A DNA stretch of 64,000 bases from Globodera rostochiensis (GCA_018350325.1 JAEVLN010000022.1:1009105-1073104); one strand, 5' to 3'. Shown: positions 10,607 through 22,439, counted from the first letter of the stretch. Notes: generated by a model not told the origin, from the sequence alone. Made by a program: numbers and translations.

Positions 10607-13600
10607 ATGTTTAGCCGCCCTTTTTCCAATTTCGTGTTGCTGTTACTGCTCAGCCGTCCCGGCGTCCTCTCCGTTCGCATTCTCCAAATTGTGCCCGGCT
10701 TCACCAACTCCCATGTGCTGTTCAATTACCGGTTGGCCCAAACGCTGGTGGACATGGGCCACAACGTCACGCTTTGGACTCAGATGGAAATGGCAATGGT
10801 GTAAGTGCACGCGGGCAGAATGTGCCCGGCGGTTATGTTCTTTCTGGACTGAAAAGTGCCGGAATCTGTCCCATAAAAGCATTCGGATCACTTGCGGGTT
10901 TGAGACGGAACAATAAACAGGAATTGCCGTGGGGTCCGGGCCTACCAGAAGAAATACTTGTTCAAATTCGCGTTCAGTTTTGCCGGTGATTTGAAGTTGC
11001 CCGACGGCGTGAGCGAACAGCGGGTGCCCATTCATTTTCGGGACCGTCTGAAGGTGGAGGGGCTCAAGGTGTTCCAGGAGATGATCTTTGCCCGTGGCAC
11101 TCCGTACGAGTTGTGGTGGACCGGTCGCGAGTTTCAGGCACTGTTTTTAAGCGGCACTTTCCGAATTATTTACGGCACATTTAACTGAAGGAAATGCGTC
11201 TGGAAGCATGCGAACAAATGTTGCACAAAGCGGACGCATTGCGCGAAAAATGGGGCCACTTCGACTTGGCCATTGGTCATTTTCACGATCTGTAAGTAGT
11301 GCCAAGGAATCTGCTGCTGCTTTTATTGACGGCATTTGCCATTCACAGGTGTCCGGTGATGTTGGCTGAACGAGTTGGCGTCGAAAGGGTGCGTTCAGAA
11401 CACCAGCAGATTGGGGGGGGGGGACTGGGGCTGAACATGGCAAATCACTGATCAGTGATCACACTCAATAAGCGTGTAACGGAATGATCCGTGATCAGAG
11501 TGATCAGTCCATCGCTCGGCTTACAAAGGGCCGATTGGTCATGGCATTATTGAGGTTAAGCGGTGCCCAAGTTCAGATGGTTTGGGTTACCCACGGCACT
11601 TCACTGTACGACTTCACCGCTATAACGGTTGGATATTGCCCGAATTTTATAATTAAAATTCTTTGTTAGTTTATATTTTTTAATTTAATTATCAGCTCGG
11701 CATTCGCACTTTCCCCTCTTTTGTGCCCCATCCGCTTTCCTCAAACGGCGACAGAATGGTAAAAGGGGCACTGATTGATCACAACTTAACTTTCTTCCCC
11801 GGAAGGGATTCACTGGACGTCTGATCAACGTCCTTTGGCATCTCTCCGGCATTGAATTTGTCAATCTTCCAGAAAGTATGGAAATATGAGAATTTGATGA
11901 ATTGTCCTTGAATATATAAACACTGAAATTTTGTTGGCACTCGGACGATTCAGCGCCAGTGATCAGAGTTTCTTTCCAAACTCAATCGGACAAAATCAGT
12001 TTTGAAAGTTTTAAGCTCAACAAGCTGTAATTAGCAATAAACTATTGGACACTCTTAAAATTTGATCAACGGCTCTGAATTGGCTGGCGCTGAATTGTCC
12101 AGAGCTTTGTTGGCTTTACGCGTGTAAATCGCAAAATTAATACTCAATATTCACAGGACTTCTTCACGACGAGAATAAACTGTACGAGAAAGGTCGGTCT
12201 GTGCCATGTGAGCCCAAATCGTTTGTTGTTTTGCCCTTTTTGAGTGTCCAATGGTCGTGCCAACCTTTGGTCTCTGAGTGCCCGATCAGTGCCAGTTTTG
12301 TTGATCAACGGCGAACGCTTTTTGGACTTTCCGCGCCCACTTCCGCTGAACATTGGCTTCATGGGCGAGCTGGCAACGGTCGGCAAAAAAGCGGGGGGCG
12401 ACGGCGATGTCGTCGACGAGTTGGAGCCGGACTTGGCCTCGGTCTACTCGAGGCCGGACAGCAAAGGTGGGGGGGGGGGGAGGTTGGAGTCTCAAGTCGG
12501 AGTTTCTCGGGGACGACATGTCGGGGATTAAAAGGGTCCGGGACCAAGCAGTACTCGGGGAGGGCATGTTGGGGATGAAAAGGGTCCGGGACCAAGCAGT
12601 ACTCGGGGACGACATGTCGAGGATGAAAAGGTTCCGGAACCAAGCAGTACTTAAGAAACCCTCCACTCCTAGGTGTCGTCGTCTTCTCAATGGTCTGTCT
12701 GTTTCCTTTTCTGTACATATTACCCTTTTGCGCAGGGGACAGTGTCGAATACGGTAGGTGTAAAGCCAGCCCAGGGAGGTGTACGGTCATATCATTTTGA
12801 CCCCCCCCCCTACCGTAGTCCAACATGCCACCGGAGATGGCCCAAAGTTTCCTGGACGCCTTCAGCCAAATGCCAAATTACGACTTTCTGTGGAAGACCG
12901 AGCAGACGGAGTTGGCCGGCGTGGACAGAATGCCGAATGTGCACCTGAGGCGATGGATCCCGCAGAAGAAGTTGATGAGTGAGCAGTGACCTCCTTCTTT
13001 TAGGGTTCGACCCCGACTTTCGGGGGCCCGAACTTTCGGGGGGTCGGGGATTGAACTCTTTCGGGGATGGAGTCGGGGTCGGGGCCCAACTCTTTTCCCA
13101 TGGAATACACTTTCTCTTCACCCGTCAGAACATCCAAAGACTCGTCTTCTGCTGGCCCATGGTAAGTTTAAAACTCAAATCATGGAATTTTGGTGAAAAT
13201 CCTGGCATTTTTTGAAAATAATTTAGGTCCCGGAAATCCTCCGATTTCGGCATGAGGGCGGGAATAACTGACCCAAAAATTTAAATTTAAATTCCGGATA
13301 AATTCCGATTTTTTTGCCAAGTCCGGAATCTCGGCATGCCGGTCCCAAAAATGCCCGGAACCCGGTTACATGCCGGATATAAAATATATTACACTGATTG
13401 AACATGTATTCATGCCGACAGGCGGTTACAACAGCTTTCTGGAGGTTTGTTTCCGTCCATTTGCCCTATCCCCCCGCTTATTGGACAAAGCAAAGGCCGC
13501 CAAAGTCGGAGTGCCGGTTGTGCTTGTGCCACTTTTCGCTGACCAACACATCAATGCCGAACGTGCCAAGCGTTTTGGCATTGCCGTCACATTGGACAAA

Positions 13601-14049
13601 TTGGCACTGAATGCGGAAGCAATTCGGGGGGCATTGGGCCGCGTTCTGGAGGACCGCCGGTTGGCACACATTTGTCCCCGCCGGGGGTGGAGGGCACTCA
13701 ATTAATGGGTGGGGGTGGGGGATAAGCGATGGTACTGTCCACAACCCCTCGGGGGCCATTGCGTTCACATGCATCTGAGTGATCACTGATCATCGTCTCT
13801 TGCAACCCGTCCAGGTACTCGCTGAACGCCCGGCGTCTGTCCACAATGCTGACGGACACGCCGCCGGCATCGCCGCGAATTGCGCCGCCGGTGCATCTGC
13901 GGCACTCTCTGAAGTTGGCACTGTCTGATCGTACTGAATTGTTCACGCTGAAAGCTGCACAAGCACTCGGCTTCGTCCAATTCCACTGCGTCGACTTGGC
14001 AATGCCTCTGGCGTTGCTGACCGCCCTGTTGTCCGCCGCTTCGCGATGA
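10607..14049 (+). CDS. UDP-glycosyltransferase (nematode UGT, GT1 family)
   Basis: Sixteen exons: 10607-10800, 10921-11137, 11191-11291, 11349-11388, 11577-11627, 11696-11758, 11806-11875, 12157-12192, 12290-12466, 12673-12692, 12736-12753, 12819-12978, 13129-13161, 13422-13444, 13496-13659 and 13815-14049. They total 533 residues in phase, the usual UGT length. There is an N-terminal signal peptide (LLLLLSRPGVLS), then GHNVTLWTQMEMAM, RVPIHFRDRL, the WVTHGTSLYDF segment, TFPSFVPHPLSS, NGERFLDFPRPLP, FSMGTVSN and the donor-binding block WIPQKKLMKHPK...LAHGGYNSFLE...PLFADQHINA. UGTs transfer sugar from UDP-sugar to small lipophiles in the ER. A C-terminal hydrophobic stretch (VDLAMPLALLTALLSAAS) may be the membrane anchor. 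Intron 2 starts GC (gcactg), and exons 10, 11 and 14 are only 18-23 nt. The exon 15 boundary is less certain because that intron is also open. Confidence 0.88.
12509..12651 (+). repeat. three tandem copies of a 48-bp unit in a UGT intron
   Basis: Units start at 12509, 12557 and 12605, each a variant of ggggacgacatgtcggggat...ccaagcagtactc. The array sits in intron 9, upstream of the 20-nt exon 10. The exons pair in phase across it. Confidence 0.85.
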
Positions 14050-14592
14050 TCGGCGCGCGCAACAAAAAACAATTTTATTCAAATGGAAAATGTTTTTGCA
14101 TTAAAAAAAAGAATAAATTAAACTAAATTTAAACTGGAATTTAAACAAAATAAATTAAGCCCAGTCAATGAGAATTTTTCGATGGTTTGTGTTGGGTTTT
14201 AGTTTTGGGGCCGGACAAGCTATTTTTCTTCCGGCTACCGGCCGAGTGTCGAACAAAATCGACCAATTCGTATATTAGCCCCTCAAAGTTTCTAAAAACC
14301 ATGGGGGGGGGCCGTTTGTGTAAAAATTATTGTCGTTTTTTCTTAACTTTTAAAAATTTTAACCCGCTTTTTATATTGAAATTTGTAAGCATTCTTTATA
14401 GTTGCTGCCGCGCTATTATTTTTTCCGGCTTCTTGCTTAGCTCAATGAGGGAAATCGAATGGTATATGATCCGGCAAATCTGCAATTTACGTCAGATGGA
14501 TTTATAGTTGATGACATGAAGCAAAACAAAAAAAAGTGCATTTGTGACAAATGGAAATGAAACAAATGGATCAACTGATCAAATCAACGAAA
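14050..14592. other. gap with possible unassigned exon fragments
   Basis: On the minus strand, 14168-14281 reads openly to a stop with a segment ELVDFVRHSAGSRKKN. On the plus strand, an acceptor-like ttgcttag at about 14440 precedes an open stretch with YDPANLQFTSDGFIVDD. Either may be a terminal exon of a gene I could not assemble; neither links in phase to the neighbouring genes. It also holds a G9 run at 14302. Confidence 0.25.
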
Positions 14593-14599
14593 CGATGGG

Positions 14600-15308
14600 A
14601 TGCGTGGACCCGTTTGCGCTCCTTCCTTCCCTCCGAACTGCTCCACGTCGTCGTCGACGGATGGCGTGGACCCGTTGGTGCTCCTCCCTTCCCTCCGAAC
14701 TGCTCCACGTCGTCGTCGACGGATGGCGTGGACCCGTTTGCGCTCCTTCCTTCCCTCCGAACTGCTCCACGTCGTCGTCGACGGATGGCGTGGACCCGTT
14801 TGCGCTCCTTCCTTCCCTCCGAACTGCTCCACGAGCCGGTGCACTTTCCTTCCCTCCGAACTGCTCCACGTCGTCGTCGACGGATGGCGTGGACCCCTTG
14901 GTGCTCCTTCCTCCCCTCCGAACTGCTCCACGAGCCGGTGCACTTTCCTTCCCTCCGAACTGCTCCACGTCGTCGTCGACGGATGGCGTGGACCCGTTTG
15001 CGCTCCTTCCTTCCCTCCGAACTGCTCCACGAGCCGGTGCACTTTCCTTTTCTCCGAACTGCTCCACGTCGTCGTCGACGGATGGCGTGGACCCGTTGGT
15101 GCTCCTCCCTTCCCTCCGAACTGCTCCACGTCGTCGTCGACGGATGGCGTGGACCCGTTGGTGCTCCTTCCTCCCCTCCGAACTGCTCCACGAGCCGGTG
15201 CACTTTCCTTCCCTCCGAACTGCTCCACGTCGTCGTCGACGGATGGCGTGGACCCGTTGGTGCTCCTCCCTTCCCTCCGAACTGCTCCACGTCGTCGTCG
15301 ACGGATGA
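14600..15308. repeat. composite minisatellite of 62-bp and 37-bp units
   Basis: Copies of a 62-bp unit (gaactgctccacg + tcgtcgtcgacggatggcg + tggacccg... + ttccctcc) start at 14635, 14697, 14759, 14858 and onward. They are interspersed with a 37-bp unit that shares both ends but has agccggtgcactt in the middle. Because 62 is 2 modulo 3, all frames on both strands stay open, which produces six long overlapping ORFs that are not genes. Confidence 0.9.
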
Positions 15309-15317
15309 ACCCTCCCC

Positions 15318-15794
15318 TCACCATCCGGCGGTCCTCTTCGCCTTGTCCGCCCATTCGCCTGCTGTCCGTTTCGGGCCCAACAACAGCTCGGTGGAACTCA
15401 TCTTGGACTCCAGCGATTCGCTGACTTCAATGAAAGAACAATGGCTTTTTGAAATTGGCATTCATTCCCTTTTTTGGCATTCTCTTCGCCTGAAGGGACG
15501 GACAGACTCACCGAGTTGGTCAATTTTGGGGCCCAGCGATAGCGAAAGTGCCACCAAAATGATCGCAATTGTCTGCAACAGAAACCAAAATGTGTCCCCA
15601 GGCAATTAACGGGGGGGGGGGGAGGGGAATGGCACCGTTATGGCCACCGCCACCAGTGCCACCACGCGCTTCACTCGCTGCTGGTTCTGCTCCTTCAGCT
15701 GCTGAATTTCCGCGTCGCTCAGTGCCATCATCGGCACGGAGACCGACGAGTCCAATTCCGTCTTGCTGACACTTTCTTTCCGCAACGATTCCAT
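15318..15794 (-). CDS. small single-pass membrane protein, unknown family
   Basis: Three exons (15636-15794, 15512-15572, 15318-15424) give 108 residues in phase, ATG at 15792-15794. Residues 1-41 are polar with SDAEIQQLKEQNQQRVKR. Residues about 43-67 form one strong transmembrane helix (VALVAVAIT joined across the splice to TIAIILVALSLSLG). The rest is a charged tail ending at a TGA just inside the edge of the minisatellite. That last exon also contains a donor (ATG|gtgagg), so the true C-terminus could lie further downstream on the minus strand. I do not recognise the family. Confidence 0.55.
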
Positions 15795-18029
15795 TCAAAA
15801 AAATTTGAATTTTTGGCTTTCACAAAACGGACGCTTTGTTATTTATGTGTAAAAGACGAATTTTGTCGCTAAAAAACAAAAAATAAAAGAACACATTTTG
15901 AGTGCCCAAATTTATCAGAACCACCGAAACATTTTGGCGCAATAAGTAAAAAGTGTAAAAGTTGGGTAAATAATGACGGGAAAGGCAAAAAGAGGGGCCC
16001 GGCCACCGTTTTGGGGGTTGGCATTCCGGAAAAGTGCCGTGGGTGAGAGGGGGTGCTGACGCAAAAAAGACCGCCGCCGCCGCCGGAGGGGGCTAAGCAT
16101 AAAAACTCTTTTTGTTCGGGACGCGGAAGGAGGCGAGAGGAGGCGCAATGCTCGGGCACCGGCACGGACACTGCCCCAAAGGCACAACGCCACAAGCAAT
16201 GAACAAAAAAGGAAATGAAATGGAAATCCATTCCCGTCCCCTCCGGCGCCCCTTCGTCTTCTCTCTCACTGACGGACGACCTTCCCCCCCCCCCCGCCGA
16301 CTGCTGCTGCTACTGATGGGAATTGAATGCGAAACTTGGACCCGGGGGGCGATGTTCTTTTTATGGTGTCAAAACGCCGGAGGGCAATTTAATTTGTCTG
16401 GACAATTGACGGGTCAAAACGCCGGAGGGGGGGGGGGGCGGGGGGAATTTGTCAGGGCGAATTTACGCGGAACAATTTCCGTTTTATGGTCTCAAAAGAT
16501 GGAAAGTTAACAAAAAAAAAAAAGAAAACGTCGTTTGCTTTACTGAATAAATAAAAAGGCAAAAACGAGCAGAGAATTGAATGCCTAAAATGCCTTTTTG
16601 ACAGCCCTCCAAATTATTGCCCCGAGCAACGTTTTAACAACGCCTCAGGGGGCACCCCCTCCCCCCGTTTTTGTGCCGAGAATTCATGAAAGATTGAAGA
16701 ACGGCACCCCGGGGCACCACTTGACACTGGACGGACACTTTTTCAGTCGGAATAATGCGCCATCCGTTGTGCCCAGGGGGGCAATCCAATAATGCGCATT
16801 CATTCACCCACAGACGGCCCCTCAGGGGCAGCAGTTTCGGCTTTTTCTTTCCCCCCACCCCCCGCGGCGATGGCAAATTGAATAAAAGCTGACGGGGGGG
16901 GGGGGACACTGGACGGAATTGAGTAAAGGCAACGCCAGCGGGGGGGGGGGGGGGGGGGAGGAAACCTTCTTCCGCTGAACGGAAGCCGGGAGTCTGACGA
17001 GAGCAAACATCGTCTGTCCGTCCGTCAACGTCAAAGCCCCCCGCCCCTCCATCGCCATCAACCAGTATCAGGACATCAGTCGAAGTTAGTCATGTTCACA
17101 TCCGCTCAAAGTTCAAAGTGCGATGACTTCTGCGCCCCTGCAGTTGTCACCGATGGAAAAGCATTTGCGATGCCGGATAACAGAGCACATGGCCACCAGG
17201 GAGAGGAGAAGCGGAAAGCTGAAGCTGAACCCCAAAAGCACACTGAACGGACTGAGCATGACGGACACGTTGAGGGGAAAAGTTGCCTTCTGCTAAAGCG
17301 AAAATTGGGAACAAATTTTGTCCGGGCGGAGGGGGGGGGGGGGTAACGGCCAGCAGTAAACAAGCGATTGAATTTCACCCCCAACTCCGCCCGTCTCTTG
17401 CCATGCCCCCCCCCCCCAATTGCAAATAAATGCAAGCGACGGTTTTCGTTCAAAGAAAAAATGAGCCCGGCAGCGCCGGGGGCTTATTCGTCCCCGATGC
17501 CTTGCGGGGAGGCCAATTCGTCCGGGATGACGTCACAAAATGACGTTTTTGTGGGGGGGGGGGACGGCGGATGGCATTTAAAAAAATACGAACATTGGCA
17601 TCGATGGACTGCGGCATCAGCAGGGGCAGTCTGGGGCATGAGATGGAGTTGCGCGCAGTGGCCAGAAATGGGCAGTGCGGCCGGGGACAGAGCGGAGGCC
17701 GAAGCAACGGAACGAAACTACACGCGGGGAGGAGGTCAGGCGGCGTGAATGAGAGTGAATGGTAATGCACGAGAGTCTCGGTCTCGAGTCTTGACACGAG
17801 AAAAGTCTCGAAATCTTTTGGGTCTCGGTGATTGGTGTTGAGTCTCAGGAAATTTTAGGTTTTGTGCATCACTAGTAAATAGGGGTAGAGAGGGGACCGG
17901 ACACCGGTTAGCGACCTTTTGGGATCAATTTTCTCGATCGCTTCCCTCCCGTCCATTTATTGAAATTTCGGGATTGAAATCGGGGATCCGGATCTCAAAT
18001 TGCGGGGACTTTTTCCGTGTCCGGTCTCT
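15795..18029. other. long gap rich in poly-G/poly-C
   Basis: It has at least ten G or C runs of 8-18 nt (for example 15611-15622, 16285, 16425-16440, 16890-16910, 16940-16958, 17330-17342, 17407 and 17552). ORFs here depend on those runs and show no splice-consistent coding. At 17766-17875 there is a copy of a cgagagtctcggtctcgag repeat also seen at 39585-39735. At about 17884-18035, gtagagaggggaccggac and gtccggtctctctac form inverted ends, the right one overlapping the stop of the next gene. Confidence 0.5.
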
Positions 18030-20039
18030 CTACGGGCAATTAATCAACGAACGAACGAACGGGTGGACGTGCCGAAGCCGGGGCTGCATCAGCCAGTTCC
18101 ACAGCTGCAGATGGAGCAGAGAAAGGCCCCGGGGGGACAAATGCACGCAGTCCGATGCCAGCGGCGAAATGTTGGCACTGAGGCAGAGACAAATTCAGTT
18201 TTTTAACCGTTTAACAGTCCGTGGACTCCGAATACGGGACAGCAATGCCGTCAAGATTTATTGGAATTTGGATCCCGGCATCCGGGTTCAGCCCGATCAC
18301 TTTTTGGAAATGTTCGGGATTGAACGGGCTTTTCGGCGTGTTCGACCCACATTGGGGGCAGGCAAACGCACAAATTGCTTGTCGTAATTACGGGCCGTGC
18401 CCGCTCCAGAATGTCCACCACTTGCACATGGAACTCTTCGTCATCTCCGTACACTGCTCGAAGTCGTGCTTCCAACTAATTTTTTTTTTTGAATTGCTGA
18501 ACTTTTTAAAGCAAATTGCCCACCACATCCCATGCCGTTTCGTCATCTTCCGCACGTCCAAGCTCCCACAACGACAACATTTTTGAACAGAAAGCAGCCG
18601 TTTTGGCCACAGAACGCCAAAAACTCTGAGCATAAATAACACTTTTAGCTAATTAAGATTGGGTGCCGTGCCGTCCTCGAGGCCCGAAAGTTTGGTAGGC
18701 GCCTTTATTGCTCCCGAAGCCCGAAAAGCTCAAGCCCGGAGGGCTTATCGATCCCCCGGATAAGCCTGGCTGTTTGTCCGACCCCAATTAGGTAGGTAAT
18801 CGACCCGTCCTACCAGGTTGGACTGGCGAAGGATGAGCAGAAAGGTTCGACGCGGAAGACCATGCCGAACGAGCTGAACACTTTGAAGCACGTCCTGAAC
18901 CAGTGCGGCCGCACTTTGTCCATAGGAAATGTCCTTTTTTTGGGGAGTAATTATGGGTATGCTTACGGTATGCCATAAATGCGTTTTTGATGCTCGCCCT
19001 GTTACGGTAATCGGGGGAATTATTTTTAAACCCTCAAAAGCACACATGAAGTCCGGGTGCAATCAGAAGCAATTTCCACCGCGTTGCATATGCGCGGAGG
19101 GTGCGCATTTTGTCCACCACCGCTCGTGTCCACGCTTGCAAGTTGCGGTGCGCTGACGGTTCGTCTCCATGTACTGCTTCAACTCGAGCGCCTATCGAAT
19201 TGAACATTTGTACAAGCGATAGCGGTACAACACTGTCGGAGGCGGACGACGACGGCATCTGCCAGCCGGTGGTGCATTTGTTGCGGAACTCTGAATGCAA
19301 TGAAAAGTCCGGCTCCCGGATCTTTTTGGCATCTCCGATTGCATTCCCCCCCCCTGGCGTCGTGATCGGTGCCCCCCCCCGGCGTTCTAATCGGTGCCCC
19401 CCCCCCGGCGTCGTGCCCCAGCCGAACCTTCGGCCAATTCTTTGACGTCCATCGTCGTCCTCGTCGCCGCCCGTTCCTCGGCACAAACGCTGGTCAAAGC
19501 ACCAATTTCGCCGTATATCTCAACCCATTGGGGTGCCAATGTTGACGCGGAGGCGGAGGAGCGCATCCGGACAACATTGGCATTATCATAATCGTCATTG
19601 TCTTCAACGCGTGCAGCGTGAAAGGGGAAAGAAGCGCACTTGTGCAGCGGGGTAAGCAGCCGATCATCGATCGGATGGTCACGACGAGCAACGGCACTCT
19701 GGTTGGTCTACAATTTGATGGACCGAATTCAGCCGAGTCTAACGGTGGTTGACCCGAAAACTGATCAGAGTACCGGGGTGTTGGACCGGAACAGACCAGA
19801 GATCATTTAGGAATGATCCCAAAATGTTTCATTAGCCTTCGCATTTTGGCACAAACCTGGAGGGCCAAAAGTTCTTGCCACGCCTGCAGAAGGGCGTCGT
19901 CAGTCTTTTCAGGCATTCGGGCGTGCCAATGTTTGTTGGAGCCAAAACTGGCACTGATTCGATGATGAAGTGCCGTCGAAATATGGGGAATAAGCAAAGG
20001 GAGGAGAAGAAATATGGAAAAAGCATTTTGAATAAGCAT
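18030..20039 (-). CDS. divergent secreted phospholipase B-like (GDSL family) protein
   Basis: Exons 19857-20039, 19428-19707, 19046-19332, 18814-18933, 18524-18625 and 18392-18475 join in phase. A further exon ends at 18236 and the last is 18030-18177. A signal peptide (FSIFLLLPLLIPHISTA) opens the protein. The later part follows phospholipase B1: WKLLLIAPGLHDIS sits where family members have a WK...TLFIGGNDLC block, then RRTFLLILRQSNL, FHVQVVDILERARP and SPLASDCVHLSPRGLSLLHL, which keeps the Asp and His of the DCFH motif. The GDS serine block and the GGND asparagine are not seen, so it may be a pseudoenzyme. The join between 18392 and the next exon is unresolved: a GT-AG intron would shift frame, while a GC donor inside the exon (about 18396) would restore it. 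Confidence 0.5.
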
Positions 20040-20378
20040 TTTGGCGCTTTAGGGGAGAGGGAGACGATTTGCTTCAGGGGCAATTTGGGAGTGCAAAATG
20101 TCCATGGCGGACAATGAAGAGCGTGCGCAAGGACCCCTACAAATTCCCTGCCCCCCCCCCCCCCTCCGCATGTAACAACCCCTCCGGCGTAAAGAGCGTG
20201 CGCAAGGACCCCTACAAATCCCCCCCCCTCGCATGTAACAACCCCTCCGGCGTAATCATTCCCTCTTTTATTATATTGTTCAATGAAAATGAAAGCACAT
20301 ACATAACAGTCACAATCCATGTGGTCAACAACAACTCAACAACAGCATCATCACAATGCAACTCGCCGGCGGCTCCGC

Positions 20379-22439
20379 TCAATTGCCCTTCGGGCGACGC
20401 AATTTGTGCTGTTTTCGAAGCAGCGGGTAGGGCGGCGGGGACAGCAGCGCCGGCGGCGGCGGGGACAGCGGGGGGCCGACTGGCGGCAACACTTCCACAC
20501 AAAGGGGAGGCAAGCAGGGAGGCGGCGGCGGAAGAGGCGCCGGAAATGCCATCGCCCCGGGTGGTGGAAGCGGCAAAGGAAGCGCAAGCGGAGAGGCCGG
20601 AAAAGCCATCGCCCCGGGGGGTGGAGGCGGCGGCGAAAACACAAGCGGAGAGGCCGGAAAAGCCATCGCCCCGGGGGGTGGAGGCGGCGGCGAAAACACA
20701 AGCGGAGAGGCCGGAAAAGCCATCGCCCCGGGGGGTGGAGGCGGCGGCGAAAACACAAGCGGAGAAGGCGGAAATGCCATCGCCCCGGGGGGTGGAGGCG
20801 GCAAAGGAGGCGGAGCGCAGAAGGCGGGCGCAATGCAAATTACCTGAAGGGATGGGAAAGTTGGCATTTTGGGCTTCAAATTGATGCCTTTGGCTTAACC
20901 TGAGGCGCCGACATGGGCTGTAACATTAGCTGAGGAGGCGGCGGCGGTAATGGCGGAAGAGGCGGCGGAAGCGGAGGCGGACTGAACAGAAACGGGGCAC
21001 CACCGGACAGAATCGGAGTGATCAAACTGGAACATTGAGCGGAATGGACTGATCAGAGGGGGAGGGGGGGAGGTCAGTGGGAGAGATCACTCACCGGACA
21101 GTCAGTGGGGGGAAATTGAACAGCGAAGTGATCGGCATCGCGGGAGGAGGAAGAACAGGTGGAGGAGGCGCAAGCAACGCCTGAAAACCCGACAGACTGT
21201 GTGCGAGAAGATGAAGCAGTACATTTAATACCGGCATTGGTGCCGGTGGCGGGGCAGAAGGCATCAACATGGGCGGAGGAAGTGGCGGAGGGGCCATGGG
21301 TGGAGGAGGCGGTGGAGAAAGCGGTGGGGCGTCCATGCATGGCACCGGCGGTGGCGGCGGAGGCGGCGGAAGCGGTGGAGATGCCATAAATGGCGGCGGA
21401 GGCGGCGGAAGCGGTGGAGATGCCATAAATGGCGGCGGAAGCGGTGGAGATGCCATAAATGGCGGCGGAGGCGGCGGAAGCGGTGGAGATGCCATAAATG
21501 GCGGAGGCGGTGGAGGAAACGGCGCCGCCATGCGTGGGGGAGGCGGTGGAGGAAGCGGCGGGGTGGCCATAAATGGCCGAGGCGGAGGGAGCGGCGGAGT
21601 GGCCATGGGTGGAGGAGGAGGCGGCGGTGCCATTGGTGGCGGCACAATTGTCTGTGTAAAAATTGCATTAAAATTGGGGAAAAAAAAAGTTGACCAGATC
21701 GGCTAAGAATGGCGGTCCGGATGGCACAAATGCGGTGGGCGGAAGCGGCGGCGGCGGCGGTGGCATCAGCGGAGGTGAGGCCATCGGAGGTGGCGGAAGC
21801 GGACAGCACGGGTCGAAGGCGGGCGAAAATGGCATCCAAAATGGAGTGATGAATTCGTACGGTTTTATATTTTTAATGCCAAGTTGGGTTGGTGCCCGCC
21901 CGACCCCTCGGGGGCGAGTAAGTCGGGGGGAGGGGGAAAGTCGGGGGCCGGGGACCAACCCTAACGCCAACCATCGACGGCGGCGGCGAAACGCACGGAG
22001 GCGCCAGAAAGGGCGCCGGAGGCGGCGAGTACATCGACGGAGGTGCCATTACGGTCACCATGGTCGGCGGAAGCAGTGGTGGAGGGCCAATGGGTGCCGG
22101 TGGAGGCGGCATTGGAGATGCCATCGGCGGTGGTGAAAGCAACGGAGGCGATGGCATTGGTGGAGGTGGAGGGAACGGCATTCTCATTCGGGACGGAATG
22201 CTGCCTGAACATGGCGGCGGCGGCGGCATCAACGGTGCCGGACCGTTGGCCGGACCGAACACACCGTCAAAGAATGGCAAATAAGATGAAGCGGGCGGCC
22301 ACTGAAATGTGAATGGACTGCTCGAACTTTCCGAAGGCACCGAACAAAAACAAACCGTCCCAAGTGCCGCATCTGTTAGACATATAAAAGAAAACAGAAA
22401 CAGCGCCGGCGAGAAGAGGCCGACCGTTCTGAAAAGCAT
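20379..22439 (-). CDS. secreted, extremely proline-rich repeat protein
   Basis: Five exons: about 21985-22439, 21695-21906, 21095-21651, 20900-20981 and 20379-20843. Junctions 2-3, 3-4 and 4-5 are in phase with good donors (GTCCG|gtgagt, CCTCAG|gttaag); the exon 1-2 join is not resolved because a GC-rich repeat sits in that intron. The ATG (22437-22439) starts a signal peptide (FLFSFICLTDA). The mature chain, about 560 residues, is mostly proline, with repeats of the form PPPPPPFMASPPLP in exon 3 and PPPPPPGAMAFPASPLVFS in exon 5 (near-perfect 57-bp tandem repeats at DNA level). Such chains occur in cuticle, eggshell and gland secretions; the role here is inference. No folded domain is visible. 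Confidence 0.6.
20620..20800 (-). repeat. 57-bp coding tandem repeats in the proline-rich gene
   Basis: About three near-identical units carrying gccatcgccccggggggtgg and ggcggcgaaaacacaagcgg on the plus strand encode the GAMAFPASPLVFSPPPPPP unit on the minus strand. The unit length is a multiple of three, so the frame is kept. A shorter, variable tract at 21370-21620 encodes the FMASPPLP repeats. Confidence 0.8.

Noticed and set aside
14544..15609. ORFs of 239-352 residues on both strands
   Set aside because: All are the same 62/37-bp minisatellite read in different frames; the period keeps frames open and there is no splice or homology support.
16112..17800. Several ORFs of 60-132 residues
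   Set aside because: They depend on poly-G/poly-C tracts, lack consistent splice partners and show no recognisable motif.
18814..18933. Plus-strand open frame with LAKDEQKGSTRK and NELNTLKHVL
   Set aside because: The minus-strand reading joins in phase to exons on both sides of the phospholipase B-like gene; the plus frame has no partners.
21264..21706. Gly-rich plus-strand ORF (GGGGGSGGDAING repeats)
   Set aside because: It is antisense to exon 3 of the proline-rich secreted gene, which has a signal peptide and good splice junctions.
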